Assembly: GCF_000002875.2 (NCBI RefSeq)
Contig: NC_009416.2
Coordinates: 999,501-1,063,500 of the forward strand
Direction of reading: 5' to 3'
Length of the DNA stretch: 64,000 nucleotides
DNA from: Leishmania infantum JPCM5
Taxonomy: Eukaryota > Euglenozoa > Kinetoplastea > Trypanosomatida > Trypanosomatidae
The notes beneath the pieces were generated by a model. The model did no database searches. It saw nothing but the letters and a program-made list of their open reading frames with translations, and was not told where the DNA came from. This document shows positions 8,544 to 18,303 of this stretch, in pieces. How positions within the stretch are numbered: position 1 is the stretch's first letter; every line of letters begins with the position of its first letter. The position numbers were made by a program, and so were the translations under genes.

Positions 8544-11363
8544 TCAAACACACTTCGAACAGTCCTCTAGCGCAGTCTGTAGCTCCGACTCCAAATGCCG
8601 CAGGTACGTCGAGGAAGCAGCGGTTGCAATGTGCACGGTGCCTGCGTTGTCCTCGAGAGCGGCTTTAAGCCGATGCATGCCCGCCGTGCCTGACCCAGCA
8701 GCCGCGCCGGGCATCCCGTTGGCATCACGGGATGAGTAAACACAGGCGCCGCCGTGAGGTATGCTGCACTGTGAGCGATGCTGCTTCACAGGCGAGCCCG
8801 CTGCCCGCACTGCGAGCTCGAGTCCGATGCACGCGCAGAGGCCTGCGTGCCACTGCGGTGATGGCGGTGACACCGAGCGGAGAACCTCATATCCTTCGGC
8901 ACGGTCGATGGTCGACTGCGCCAAGTCCTTTACGGAAGCGGGTGGCGCATCCCATGTTGTGGCGCCGGTGGGGACCCACATCCCTCTAGCACGAGGCGTC
9001 CGCTTGGCCGACGGGGACAGAGGGGTCGTGGCAGCGGCAGCGGCAGTCACCGAGTTATTACCTGGGCAACTCATACGAGCACCAATCAGCTGCTGCGCAA
9101 GTTTATGATCATCAATGATCTGCAGGTGGCTGCGCTTCCCCTCCGTCATCGACCGCGTCGCCTGCGACCTAGCAGGGCGGAAGCAGCACTCAGCGACGAC
9201 GCCGCTGCACTTGTGCGGCAGCGCCGTCAGCAGCTCCTCCTGTCGTCGACGATTCCGCTCCGTCTGCGGCTGAGAAAAGGCGGGGTCGCTGAAGTGCATT
9301 TGTGCACAGCAGGTCGCCTCCTTCGCCTCTGCGCCCGCCGCAGTTCGGGTACGCCGCTCTCGCACCGTCTCGGCTGCTAGGCCGTTGCCCTCTGAAAGTC
9401 GCCGGGAACGCTCCTCTGCAAGCACGCGGCTCCGTGCATCAACGAAGGGGTGAAAGGTGCACGTCTCCGCATCGCCCTCCACCTGCAAATGGCGAATCTC
9501 GCGCCGCCACTGTAGCTCCTCCCGCTCTGCGTAAAGGGCGTCAAAGACGGTGTAGCCAACGGCGAAGGGCCGATTGGTGTCTGCGTGGCGTGGTGGGCTC
9601 TCACGAGCTGCCGCACCGCCGGCTGCAAGGGCAATCGCTGCTGTTGTGTCCTTGTTGCACTGCGCACCCGGTGGTCGCTGTCTCGCCGAGGAGCGCTGCT
9701 GCCCATCACGATGAGTTCGCGCCGCCGCAGACGCGCCGTTACTAGGTGCCTTTGGCTTGTACAGCTCTGTGTGCATCCACTTTTCCCTCATCAGCTCAAT
9801 GAATGCCCGAACCGCCGCGCGCTCATCGCTGTCGCGGAAGAGGCGGCCGAACACCTGCGGCGGAGCTACTGCAGCACGACCGTCGTCGCTCGTCTTCGTC
9901 GTCTTCTCGCGCACCCTGCTGCGGGCGGGAGTATGTTGCTGCGGTGTACCGAAGGTCCCCGACGGTGCACTGCTGGGTTCGCTCTCCGACTGAGGTGGCC
10001 TGTCAGACAGCGAAGCGCTGTCGAGCCGCGGCGTCGATACGGCGAGTGCACCTCGGCAATGCTGAGGGCCCACCGTTGATGTTGAACGGGTCTGCCTGCC
10101 TTTGACATAGTGCGCGAAGTGCTCCGACCCCGCGCCGATGAGGCCCCTGCAGCTCTTCGCCTTCTCCAGGTACGTGCACGGGGGCTCACTTGCCTTGGAG
10201 CGAGGGACGCCGGTGTGCAAGCTCGACCTGGTCTCCTCCTCGGTTCTCCACCAAAGTTCCGCGAGACGGCGTGGGTGGGCTGCTCGCAGCTCCTCCTGTG
10301 TGGCCGAAAACTGCCTCGACGAGCGCGACGGCGTCCGCTGAGCTGCCGATGAGCTCATCGCGCGGTGAGGCAAAGCACCTCTGCCGTCGCCCAGGTTCGC
10401 CTCGGCGCCGCGGGCACGCGCCATGCCTCCCGCCCCGGAGCTGTGCGAACGCGCTCGGCGGGTGGGCTTGCGCTCGCGATGGCCCTCTTCCACTTGGGAT
10501 AACGATGGGTGGAAGGTGCAGTTAGCTTGAAAATCCGCCTCTTGCGCCTCTCGCAACGCCTGAAGCCGCCGCTCCCGCCGCTCCGCCTGTTTGGTGGCGT
10601 TTCGGTAGAGCCTCTCGCATGCCGCATCCTCCCCTGTGTGGCCCGCCTCGGTCTCCTTGCTGTTGGTAACTGTAGCGTCCATAGGGGCGCTGGCCCGCGC
10701 AGGAGAGCGCGCACCACGCATCTGTGCTGCTCCCGATGACATTTGTGCAGGCCCATTCGCGGAAGGAGCGGGTGCGTCCGGAGAGGCAGAATGCTGGCCC
10801 GCGGTCGGCTCACAACGGGACGACAGCACGTGGGGGCGGGGCGTGCATCTCTCCTTCTCGCGCGGCTTCTGGGCAGCCCTTCGTTGCTCCCGCACGCGGA
10901 GCTGTCGCTGCGCGCGCTCCTCTGCTTCGCGGAAGAGGCGCGAATACAAGGTTTGAAGAGGGGCCACTTCGTCCTCGCAGGCGTGGATAGCAAGGTGAAG
11001 TACCGGGAAACGTGGCGATGCCGTTATGGCTGACGAAGTGGCGAGAGGAACAGTCTGCGGCGCGTCGGCGCTCAACATTTTCTCCCAGGACGACCTCCTG
11101 TGGGCTGCATCTCCTGCACTGGAGGTACGATCGGCATCGAGAGGGGTGGGGCTTGCTCTCGAGGACGGGAGTGAAGCATGCGCCTCTGCCCTCGGCGCCG
11201 TCATGAGCGGGCTCATCGCGTCGACGTCGATGGGTGGGAGTGCAATGGACAAGAGTGGGGGTCGAACTCTGCGAGCCGTGCCGGGTGCGCTGCGGGCGGG
11301 GTTTGCTGCAGGGGACGTCGCCGCCGCGGCGACGTGTGCCTCTGCGTCTAACGAAGAGAGCAT
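8544..11363 (-). CDS. Basic, disordered repeat protein of unknown function
   Basis: I do not recognise a named family for this 939-residue protein. It is rich in Arg, Ala, Ser and Glu and is probably largely disordered, with short charged helices. A degenerate unit recurs about four times. Each begins RLFRxxxERA or RLYRxxxxQAERRER, continues as a charged helix, and in two cases ends in CTFHP; a later CCFRP is a diverged version. Examples are RLFREAEERAQ near the start, RLYRNATKQAERRER, RLFRDSDERAAVRA, and the CTFHPSLSQ and CTFHPFVDARS boxes. This architecture resembles cytoskeletal or flagellar-associated proteins of trypanosomatids, but that is inference only. The start is the ATG at 11363. 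The gene is long, ATG-initiated and lies on the same strand as its neighbours, which supports coding. Confidence 0.85.
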   Translation of the reverse strand: MLSSLDAEAHVAAAATSPAANPARSAPGTARRVRPPLLSIALPPIDVDAMSPLMTAPRAEAHASLPSSRASPTPLDADRTSSAGDAAHRRSSWEKMLSADAPQTVPLATSSAITASPRFPVLHLAIHACEDEVAPLQTLYSRLFREAEERAQRQLRVREQRRAAQKPREKERCTPRPHVLSSRCEPTAGQHSASPDAPAPSANGPAQMSSGAAQMRGARSPARASAPMDATVTNSKETEAGHTGEDAACERLYRNATKQAERRERRLQALREAQEADFQANCTFHPSLSQVEEGHRERKPTRRARSHSSGAGGMARARGAEANLGDGRGALPHRAMSSSAAQRTPSRSSRQFSATQEELRAAHPRRLAELWWRTEEETRSSLHTGVPRSKASEPPCTYLEKAKSCRGLIGAGSEHFAHYVKGRQTRSTSTVGPQHCRGALAVSTPRLDSASLSDRPPQSESEPSSAPSGTFGTPQQHTPARSRVREKTTKTSDDGRAAVAPPQVFGRLFRDSDERAAVRAFIELMREKWMHTELYKPKAPSNGASAAARTHRDGQQRSSARQRPPGAQCNKDTTAAIALAAGGAAARESPPRHADTNRPFAVGYTVFDALYAEREELQWRREIRHLQVEGDAETCTFHPFVDARSRVLAEERSRRLSEGNGLAAETVRERRTRTAAGAEAKEATCCAQMHFSDPAFSQPQTERNRRRQEELLTALPHKCSGVVAECCFRPARSQATRSMTEGKRSHLQIIDDHKLAQQLIGARMSCPGNNSVTAAAAATTPLSPSAKRTPRARGMWVPTGATTWDAPPASVKDLAQSTIDRAEGYEVLRSVSPPSPQWHAGLCACIGLELAVRAAGSPVKQHRSQCSIPHGGACVYSSRDANGMPGAAAGSGTAGMHRLKAALEDNAGTVHIATAASSTYLRHLESELQTALEDCSKCV

Positions 11364-11935
11364 AGAGGCGATGAGCGGGCGTCAGCGCGAACGCGGCGGA
11401 GTTGCAGAGGAAGAGGCCAGGAAAAGACACAGCAGCAAAAGGAGCAAATGACGAAGCGATGAGTACCCGCGGCGGCCACGCAGAGGGCTGAGCGACGGAT
11501 GCGCTGCACAACAGCGAAGAATGCTGAAAAGACAAGGAGCAATCGAGCACCATCTGTTGTGCTGCGCTTGACGGCTCGTGTGTGGGTGACAGTGGGGAAG
11601 GGATAGCGGTAGAACGTGCAATCAACCGCACGGGCACGAGAGTTTCATGCCAGATGAAGCCAGTAGAGGTGCACGCTCAAGCACGAGAGAGAGACGTGGG
11701 GTGCGGAGAATAGCCTTTTTGCCTTACAGGAGACGCGAGGAGTGTACTGGGCAGCGTTGGAAAAGGCGCGAGGCACTTCCGCGCAGCGGACTATGTCCAC
11801 GGCATGCAACAGGAGCTGAAAGAAACGAAGAGCTCACTTCCCTCGATGCTGAGTGCACCACGCATATGGTGACCACCCGCGCACAAGCACGGCTACACCA
11901 ACAAAGGCACGCTGCGGTCACGTCACACGCCGTGC

Positions 11936-11967
<32 letters not shown>

Positions 11968-12146
11968 CATCCTAATATCTTGTTTTTTTTCCTCTTTCGT
12001 TTGCTTGTGTGCGCTTTAGTAGCTTCGCGTGTTAGACGCACGTCACGCGACAAGCAGCTCCGACTGTGTTCCTGTAGGCAGCTCCGCGCTCACAGAGTGT
12101 GGAGCGCTTCGATGGACGCAGGGGCGTCACGCTGCGCCACTGCACC
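11364..12146. other. Intergenic region with a GT repeat and a T tract
   Basis: This is the 5' flank of the 939-aa gene and the 3' flank of the WD40 gene. It contains a (TG)n microsatellite at 11939-11967 and a run of T shortly after it on the plus strand (A-rich on the transcript). No gene is supported. Confidence 0.6.
11939..11967. repeat. (TG)n microsatellite
   Basis: An uninterrupted TG dinucleotide run of 29 bases. Confidence 0.95.
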
Positions 12147-13253
12147 TCAGTAGGGCCGGCCGCCACCACCTCGGTGAGGGCCGCCGCTACCTCGACCGCC
12201 AACGCGTCCGCCACCGCACCCACCGCTGTCCTGACCTTCGTGCGTTCGGCTGCTCGCGAAGACCTTCCCGCATCCCGTGCGATGTGCGCTGTACCCGACG
12301 GACGTGGCGATCTCGGACGGCAGCAAGTCGCCGTGCTTCCAGTACGCCAACATGCCGTCCTCACCACCGGTGATGAGGCGGTTGCCGAAGCCGATGGCGA
12401 CACGACCGAGCTCCTTGTGCACCTTGGGCAGGACCTGCGTCTGCCCAGTCGCCCAGTTCATCACCTGCAGTGGGCCAGCGTCGCCGCTGTTGTCTCGCAC
12501 GCCGGAGACGAGATGCAGCTGGCCGGACACCACGCACCAGTCGACCAGGTACATCTCGAAGCTCGGCCGCCCATGACGCGTCTCCCGCTGTTCCAGGTCG
12601 TGGGGAAAGACATAGCCGTTCTCGCAACTTCCCACCATCGTCATAACGCCAAGCTCGGGAAAGCAGCTCATCTTAGTGACCACCTCGCCGCAGTTCACCG
12701 CCTGCAGAAGCACATCATCGTCTATCACCCCCTCCTCCACTGAAAGGAAGTTGATCATCTGATCCTCGCCAGCGGAGCAGAGAATTTTGTCGTCGAGAAA
12801 GCGCAGCCGTGAGACCTCATCTACGTGCAGCTGATCTAGGCACTTCACGGAGCACCAGGTCCGCGTGTCGACCAGGTGGATGTCGCGGTCCGCCGCGATG
12901 GCGAGAAGCGGCGCGGATGGCGTGACCCCAATGCTACTGGAGACCGCACCGCTACTGCACATGTCACACAAAAAGTGTACAGCTCGTGCCTGGCGCAGGT
13001 CCGTGACCATGACCCCGCAGTCGCGCTGGCAAGAGTAAAGCATGCTAGGCTGAGCAGGAGTGGCCACAAGGTCTTGGATTGGCTGCGTGTGCTCCTTGAT
13101 ATCTCCCAGAAATGTAGCCGCCTGCGTGTCGTAGAGGCGGATGGCCTGGGTGGAGAGGGACAGCGCCAAGGAGGAGCTGCCGTTGCACAGACAGCCGTCC
13201 ATGATGTACGCACCCGGCTCGTACGACGTCTGCACCAAGTGCAGCAGGTTCAT
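12147..13253 (-). CDS. WD40-repeat protein (WDR89-like) with a Gly/Arg-rich tail
   Basis: This 368-residue protein is a single beta-propeller. Typical WD40 elements occur in order: AIRLYDTQAA, CGVMVTDLR, DIHLVDTRTW, ILCSAGEDQMI, and near the end LITGGEDGMLAYWK. Few blades end in a perfect WD, as is common in divergent trypanosomatid propellers. Overall length and blade pattern resemble WDR89-type proteins. The last 25 or so residues are a Gly-rich, Arg-containing tail (GGCGGGRVGGRGSGG followed by RGGGGR), suggesting RNA binding or arginine methylation. The open frame continues upstream to 13544, but that part is low-quality sequence. The ATG at 13253 begins the conserved domain. The fold is secure; the exact partner complex is unknown. 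Confidence 0.85.
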   Translation of the reverse strand: MNLLHLVQTSYEPGAYIMDGCLCNGSSSLALSLSTQAIRLYDTQAATFLGDIKEHTQPIQDLVATPAQPSMLYSCQRDCGVMVTDLRQARAVHFLCDMCSSGAVSSSIGVTPSAPLLAIAADRDIHLVDTRTWCSVKCLDQLHVDEVSRLRFLDDKILCSAGEDQMINFLSVEEGVIDDDVLLQAVNCGEVVTKMSCFPELGVMTMVGSCENGYVFPHDLEQRETRHGRPSFEMYLVDWCVVSGQLHLVSGVRDNSGDAGPLQVMNWATGQTQVLPKVHKELGRVAIGFGNRLITGGEDGMLAYWKHGDLLPSEIATSVGYSAHRTGCGKVFASSRTHEGQDSGGCGGGRVGGRGSGGPHRGGGGRPY

Positions 13254-14623
13254 GGTGCTGCAAGTGGGCGTGTGCGCGTGTGTACCTGAAGTTGGGTGGG
13301 GGTAGCAGCAGAGAGCATCGACGAAGTAGAGAGCCGAGACAAGATGATCATGAGCGCGAGAAAGTTGACGGCGGAGGAGCCAGCAGAGAGGAAGAGTGAG
13401 CGATCTGCGCCACGCTGAGTGGGCACTCAAAGAAGGGGTTTTTCCCCGACCGTATCGGCTGCGGAAACCACCGTTCATCTGCGCGCACCTCCCCCTCCCC
13501 GCGGCTTCCCCTATTGCTATAGCAGCAGCTTGCTCGACACCCACTCAGGCAGGCAGTCACATGCGCCCGCGGGCACAGAAAGACGCCGACGCTCGGGCAT
13601 TCATCATTGGTTTCGCGGCAGAGAAGTTCAGTCACCACCACGCACACAGCGCCACGAAAAAGAACCAAATGGAGAAAAGAAAGACGGCGAACACGACGAC
13701 GGCACGCCATCGCGAAAAGCGTCCGATACGCGCGCACGACGAACAGGAAGAGAGACGTCAGAGGCGATAAAGAGAGAGGGGGGTTCGAAACAGCGAGAGA
13801 CGCAGCGATGAACGGAGAGAGCCCGACCCTCTTCCCTTCGCCACCACCTCCCTTCACGGAACCGTTTCCGGGCAAGCCTGCCTCCCCCACGCCTTCGTGA
13901 GAGTGACAAAAGGCAGAGCAGGAGGCGCACACGCAGACGCGCATGCATGCGGGCACACCCCACTGAGCAGACACCACAGCGGCACAGAAAACAGAAGGAA
14001 AAGCGCACGAGCAAGACGAGGCGCACCGACTCAGCGCCCGTCATGCGCAGAGCCAGCACACAAACGGAAAGAGAGAGCATGAAAATAAAGAGAAATCGAA
14101 AGGGGCAGGAGCCCAACTACGATGCTACATATGTTTGGGAGCGGCGGGGAGAGGGACGAAAAAGCTCGCCGACAGAGGGAGAGACCTCCTCCCGAATACG
14201 TCTACTAAGGCTAGTGCGAGAAGTGAACCCCCCTTCCCTTCCCTCGCTTCGTCGCCTCCCAAGTTACAAAGTTGTGCCTTCTGCCGCGTGTGTCGCTGTC
14301 TCTGCGATGGCGTGTCGGCGCACACGCATGAGCATGGATGGGGCCCGGTGCCTGCCTCGCCGTGATCTTCCTGGGTATGACCACAGCCGAGAGAGAAGAG
14401 GCAAAACATGGTCGAGCGATATACCGTCCGCGTTGCCCCCGCCCCAGCCCTCCTCCCCTCCCATCAACTCCTCGCGGATTCGGCCGCACACTCAGGCAAA
14501 CGCGAGGTATAGACTGCAAGCAGCGCCACCTAGTCGAGAAAGCACGCACACGCACACAGAGAGGGCAAGAGTCGGCAACGATAATGAGAGTCGCAGCCAC
14601 ACAGACATACGCACGTCACAGGC
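13254..14623. other. Intergenic region between the WD40 and twin CX9C genes
   Basis: This is purine-rich on the plus strand, hence polypyrimidine on the transcript, especially 13660-14120. Several overlapping frames of 100-230 codons exist on both strands, but they are low-complexity products of simple sequence. No gene is supported. Confidence 0.6.
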
Positions 14624-15022
14624 TCACATGGAGAACTCACGCAAGCACTGCTGAAACGCCGCAACGCGCGTTTGGCAGAAGGCAAAGCTGTTGTGGTGAT
14701 CTTCCAAGCACCGGTGCACCTCGCGAGAAAAGATTTGGCATGGGTGTTGGGTTCCTTCCTGCTGGAAGGTCGGCTCCGGCTCGTTGGAGCCGAAAAATGG
14801 CGTGAGCCAGGAGCGACGATAGTCTTTGAACACGTCCTTGGCCGAAACGTGGCCCAGACCGGCGATGTGGGTGCGTGCGCGACCGTACTTTTCCTGGTCC
14901 ATGGCGTTGCGCGACTCATCACGCAGGGGATAAAACTCCAGCGCCTGGCGTGGCTGCTGCTCCGGGGCCGCCGCCGCCAGCTCAGCAGACGGCGACTGCG
15001 CTTGCTCTGTGTCGTTGGCCAT
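14624..15022 (-). CDS. Twin CX9C (CHCH-type) protein, probably mitochondrial intermembrane space
   Basis: This 132-residue protein has four cysteines in its C-terminal part: C95 and C105 separated by nine residues, then C116 and C126 separated by nine. That is the twin CX9C signature of coiled-coil-helix-coiled-coil-helix proteins. Members are oxidised and trapped in the mitochondrial intermembrane space, where they act as respiratory-chain subunits or assembly factors. The N-terminal 60 residues are polar and Ala/Gln-rich, with no cleavable presequence, as expected for this import route. The frame is open upstream to 15202, but the ATG at 15022 is the first to follow the pyrimidine tract. 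I cannot assign it to a particular family member; a complex I or IV accessory protein is possible. Confidence 0.82.
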   Translation of the reverse strand: MANDTEQAQSPSAELAAAAPEQQPRQALEFYPLRDESRNAMDQEKYGRARTHIAGLGHVSAKDVFKDYRRSWLTPFFGSNEPEPTFQQEGTQHPCQIFSREVHRCLEDHHNSFAFCQTRVAAFQQCLREFSM

Positions 15023-15024
15023 CT
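15023..15024 (-). promoter_or_regulatory. Candidate spliced-leader acceptor AG directly abutting the start codon
   Basis: A minus-strand pyrimidine tract about 30 nt long ends in TTTCAAG, and the next three bases are the ATG at 15022. No other AG lies between the tract and the start. Use of this site would leave no native 5' UTR. Confidence 0.4.
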
Positions 15025-16200
15025 TGAAAGAGACGAGATGAAGGCAGGGAGAAAACGATTGCGCGGAGGTGCGATGGCGGTGCGTCGCCCACCAGACACG
15101 CAAGAAGAAAGCGCGCAGGATTCCGTGTTCGAGGTGCTCCACCGACGCGTTCTCCTTCCGCTTCAGTGTCCACGGAAAAGGTCCGGCTGCGTCAAGGCAC
15201 AAGAACAGCTAGATGCGCACCCATAGAGCAGAGGCCACGGCGTGCAGACAGTGGCAAGAAGCGGCCAGCCTGGGTGATCGATATTCCTTTCGCTTGTCGC
15301 TCCGAGCGTGTTGCCTTCCGGTCGCTGTAGTCTAATGAGAAGAGCGGGGAGAGAGCTGTGGTGCGTTGGAATGCTAATCAGCGTTGCACGTCCCGTCGTG
15401 CACCGCAGCGCTGAGTCCTATAAGGAGGAGGCGGCGGAGGAGAAAAGAAATGCGGTGAGCCCGAAAAGTGTGTGTGCCGGTGCCTAAAAGACGCGCATGG
15501 AGAAAGATAAAGTGCCCAGTGCGGCCACACCCCCGCATTCTCGATGCGCGTGACACTAGCGTCAGTATGAACTGGCGCATTCACGCCCCGTTCTGCGCAG
15601 ACACGCGCACATATGAGACGAGAAGCTTCGGCAAGACCCCCATAGCATGCGCCATGAGCATTGCAGAGGTGTGGAGCATGGCACTCATTCATTTTCTAAC
15701 CACATCCGTCCCACTCTCATGCTCGCGGCACCTGATGTGGTCTTTCAGATTACGGTCCTTGCGGCATAGTAAGATTGGAAGAGGTGGCGTGCGGGTGAGC
15801 TTGCCTTCTCCTCGTGGGTCTTGCATCTCTGCAGACCTCTTTTGGTTCTTGTGCTCGTCATGTGTCCCGCCGGTCTCCGCGTCCGTGCGCGCGTGTCCCT
15901 CACTGCACAACGCGGCACCTCTCTCTCCCTCTGCCTCTGATGTGCGTCGAGCGAGGGGAGGCGCGGGGGAAGGGGGGGGGGTCGAGTTGCATGTGAGGTT
16001 CGATGCTCGAAGGGAAAGGAAGGAGTTGCACTTCATGGCGAGCGTTGCGTCCCTCTTGCCGCCGCGACCCTTTCCTCGGGATGTGAGAGGGGGCTTTGTC
16101 GGTCACCCTCTCACACCCAGGCAACGCGCGATGCCGCAGCAACTCCTCCCCCGCCTTCCTTTCCAGGGAAGGGTAGTGGCAAAGACCCGCGACTGCAGCT
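15025..16200. other. Intergenic region between the twin CX9C and 636-aa genes
   Basis: A plus-strand frame of 254 codons (15468-16232) and a minus-strand frame of 115 codons (15689-16036) are open here. Neither has a domain or coding-like composition, and the former would be on the wrong strand. I treat this as the 3' UTR of the 636-aa gene and the 5' flank of the CX9C gene. Confidence 0.55.
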
Positions 16201-18111
16201 CTAGCGACTCATACTCGCGAAGCCGGAGTTGAGTCCGTGCTCCGTCAGCAGTTGCTGGCGCAGCTCCTCGAGCGACGGTTTGCGCGACGGCGTTTGTGAA
16301 GACGAAGATGAAGACGTAACTCTGGATGAATATAGCGATGAAGAGCTCGAAGACGCATGCCTGGCTTGGGAAGCAGCCACGGTTGGAGCGCGCGCTACCG
16401 CAGACAACGAGGGAAACCCCGGGGTCGATGAGTGGGAGGCGGGGGAGAATGTGGCGTGAGACGTGGCATCCTCCCTCGGTGGGCTCGTGTGTTCGCGCTG
16501 CATCTTGAAGGTCTCGTTGTCAGTGTCGTCGCTTGACTCCAGCGAGTCTGCGCAGCGAGAGGAGCGCGTCGTCGTCGTCATGACCGAGCCGCGCGGAGCT
16601 GCCCGAGTGGGCATCGGCTGAAAGGGCGCCCGAGAACCCTCTGCGGGCAAGGAGAGGGAGGTGGTATGGGTCGAAGAGCGGGTTCCGGTTGACGTGGCTA
16701 AATCCGCAATGCTGTTGCTCATGCGGCGCTCCCAAGCAGGAAGCAGGTGCTTCGCCTGCAGCTCCTCTCGTGCCGTCGACATGCAGCTCAGCCGGTCCAC
16801 GCGCCGCTCCATCGTGGCAAGGGACGGCCACGCTGCCTTGTCGAGAGGCCAGCTGTCTGCCGGGATGTCCTTCTCTGCTGTTCCGCAGTCGTGCGGTTTG
16901 AATAGCCCCGTCACGTCCAACAGTGGCACAAAGCGCTCCTGCCCGTGCGCCAAATCGTAGAGGTCCTTGATCAGCATGCGCTGCACAGACGCCTCCTTTT
17001 CCAGCACTTGGGTCGCAGTGAGCAGCCGACGCTGCTTCTCCTGCTGCACCGCAGCGTCTCCGCGCGGCGAGGGAAGAGGAAGGCAGTGAAGCGCTGCGGT
17101 AGCGCCCGAGCTGCTAGAGACACCCGCAGCAATCGAAGAGGTGGATGCGGAGGCGGATGGGAGAGGCTGCGGTGCGCAATGTCTGCCGCCTGCCTTGCTC
17201 AAGCCTTCGGCGAGCCGCGTCACTTCGGCGAGAAAGTCCAGTGAAGTGCCCGCGTAGGGCTGCGTCTCAGGTGCACCGCCGTGCGCTTTAGGGGATGTGC
17301 ACGTTGACGGTGGCGCCGCACTGACGTAACTGCCACACGCGCTGCCAGTGGGCAGCCGGCTCGAGGTGATGGCCCGGATAGGGTGCAACCCAAGCTTCCA
17401 CATGGCGCCAGAGTTCACGAGGCGGGTGCGATGCTTGATCTCCAGCCGATGCAGCAAGCGGCGTAAATCGACGCTGGCGCACATAGGATCGCGCTCGAGG
17501 TGCACGTGCGAGAGCGACCGCACCACTGCAGTGGTGCCCAGTGCGGCACAGTCATGCACGATGTTCATCAGGTAATTGTCGCCGTTTTTTAGCAGAAATG
17601 GGTACGGCCGGCTCAGCGCCTGGCGCCACTCCACCACCGACTCCACCGTGAGCATTGTCACAATTTGGTGCTCCTCCAGCAAACACAGCACGGTGTGCTG
17701 CGCCTCTTCTAAGCTGGCCTGGCCGTCGTTGTAGGCACGGCAGCACGCCCAGATGCGCGTCATCACACTCTCCCGCAACGCGATCGCCTGCATCACCAGC
17801 AGCGTCTGCTGCTCATGAGCACGCAACGCCGCCACTACAAGTTCCGTGCCGCCAAGTGCGACGAGTGCATCACCGCGGTGATCCACAGCCGAAGCATTCG
17901 GCGAGAAGGTCGCCGCACTCGCTGCAGCACCGTTGAAAGAGAGCCCCCTCGCTTCGACACAGTGCTCGTGGAGCAGGGGATGCAGAAACAGGCAAGAGTA
18001 CAGCTCATGATCGATAAGCGGAACCGCCAACACGTGCGCCAGACGTTCGTACGTCACCGCGAGGTTTGCGCAGTAGGCAGCAACAGCGTCCTCCCTGCCT
18101 GCCATGACCAT
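16201..18111 (-). CDS. Conserved hypothetical protein, 636 aa
   Basis: I do not recognise the family. The first 250 residues or so look folded and mostly helical, with a distinctive stretch around residues 165-195 (EEHQIVTMLTVESVVEW, then RPYPFLLKNGDNYLMNIV). The rest is Ser/Ala/Thr-rich and probably disordered, ending in a short helical tail. No signal peptide or membrane segment is evident from this start. The open frame runs to 18231, but a spliced-leader-like AG lies at 18124-18125, just upstream of ATGs at 18111 and 18105. I therefore start at 18111; 18105 is equally possible. Confidence 0.8.
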   Translation of the reverse strand: MVMAGREDAVAAYCANLAVTYERLAHVLAVPLIDHELYSCLFLHPLLHEHCVEARGLSFNGAAASAATFSPNASAVDHRGDALVALGGTELVVAALRAHEQQTLLVMQAIALRESVMTRIWACCRAYNDGQASLEEAQHTVLCLLEEHQIVTMLTVESVVEWRQALSRPYPFLLKNGDNYLMNIVHDCAALGTTAVVRSLSHVHLERDPMCASVDLRRLLHRLEIKHRTRLVNSGAMWKLGLHPIRAITSSRLPTGSACGSYVSAAPPSTCTSPKAHGGAPETQPYAGTSLDFLAEVTRLAEGLSKAGGRHCAPQPLPSASASTSSIAAGVSSSSGATAALHCLPLPSPRGDAAVQQEKQRRLLTATQVLEKEASVQRMLIKDLYDLAHGQERFVPLLDVTGLFKPHDCGTAEKDIPADSWPLDKAAWPSLATMERRVDRLSCMSTAREELQAKHLLPAWERRMSNSIADLATSTGTRSSTHTTSLSLPAEGSRAPFQPMPTRAAPRGSVMTTTTRSSRCADSLESSDDTDNETFKMQREHTSPPREDATSHATFSPASHSSTPGFPSLSAVARAPTVAASQARHASSSSSSLYSSRVTSSSSSSQTPSRKPSLEELRQQLLTEHGLNSGFASMSR

Positions 18112-18123
18112 GATGAATACTAT

Positions 18124-18125
18124 CT
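18124..18125 (-). promoter_or_regulatory. Candidate spliced-leader acceptor AG for the 636-aa gene
   Basis: The minus strand reads CTTTAGCCTCTCAG up to this point, 12 nt before the ATG at 18111. This argues against the upstream extension to 18231, which would add a hydrophobic N-terminus. Confidence 0.45.
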
Positions 18126-18303
18126 GAGAGGCTAAAGCGAAGCGTTTGAGGATCAACCGAAATAGAAGGGCTGGCGGAGGGGCGGGTGTGATAAGATAGA
18201 AATGGGCGAAAGGCAGAAATGGCGTGAGCACTTAGAGAGGGAAGGCGCAAGCGGGGCAGGAGAAGAGAGCAGGTGAAAGAGAGCTAAGCACTGTGCTGGC
18301 AAA
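18126..18303. other. Short intergenic spacer
   Basis: This is the 5' flank of the 636-aa gene, with pyrimidine-rich sequence on the minus strand. Nothing else is seen. Confidence 0.5.

Noticed and set aside
13775..13800. Possible tRNA B-box (GGTTCGAAAC)
   Set aside because: No matching A-box, stem pairing or acceptor arm around it; chance occurrence in purine-rich sequence.
15468..16232. 254-codon frame on the plus strand
   Set aside because: It is on the wrong strand for this transcription unit, has no domain, and overlaps the end of the 636-aa gene.
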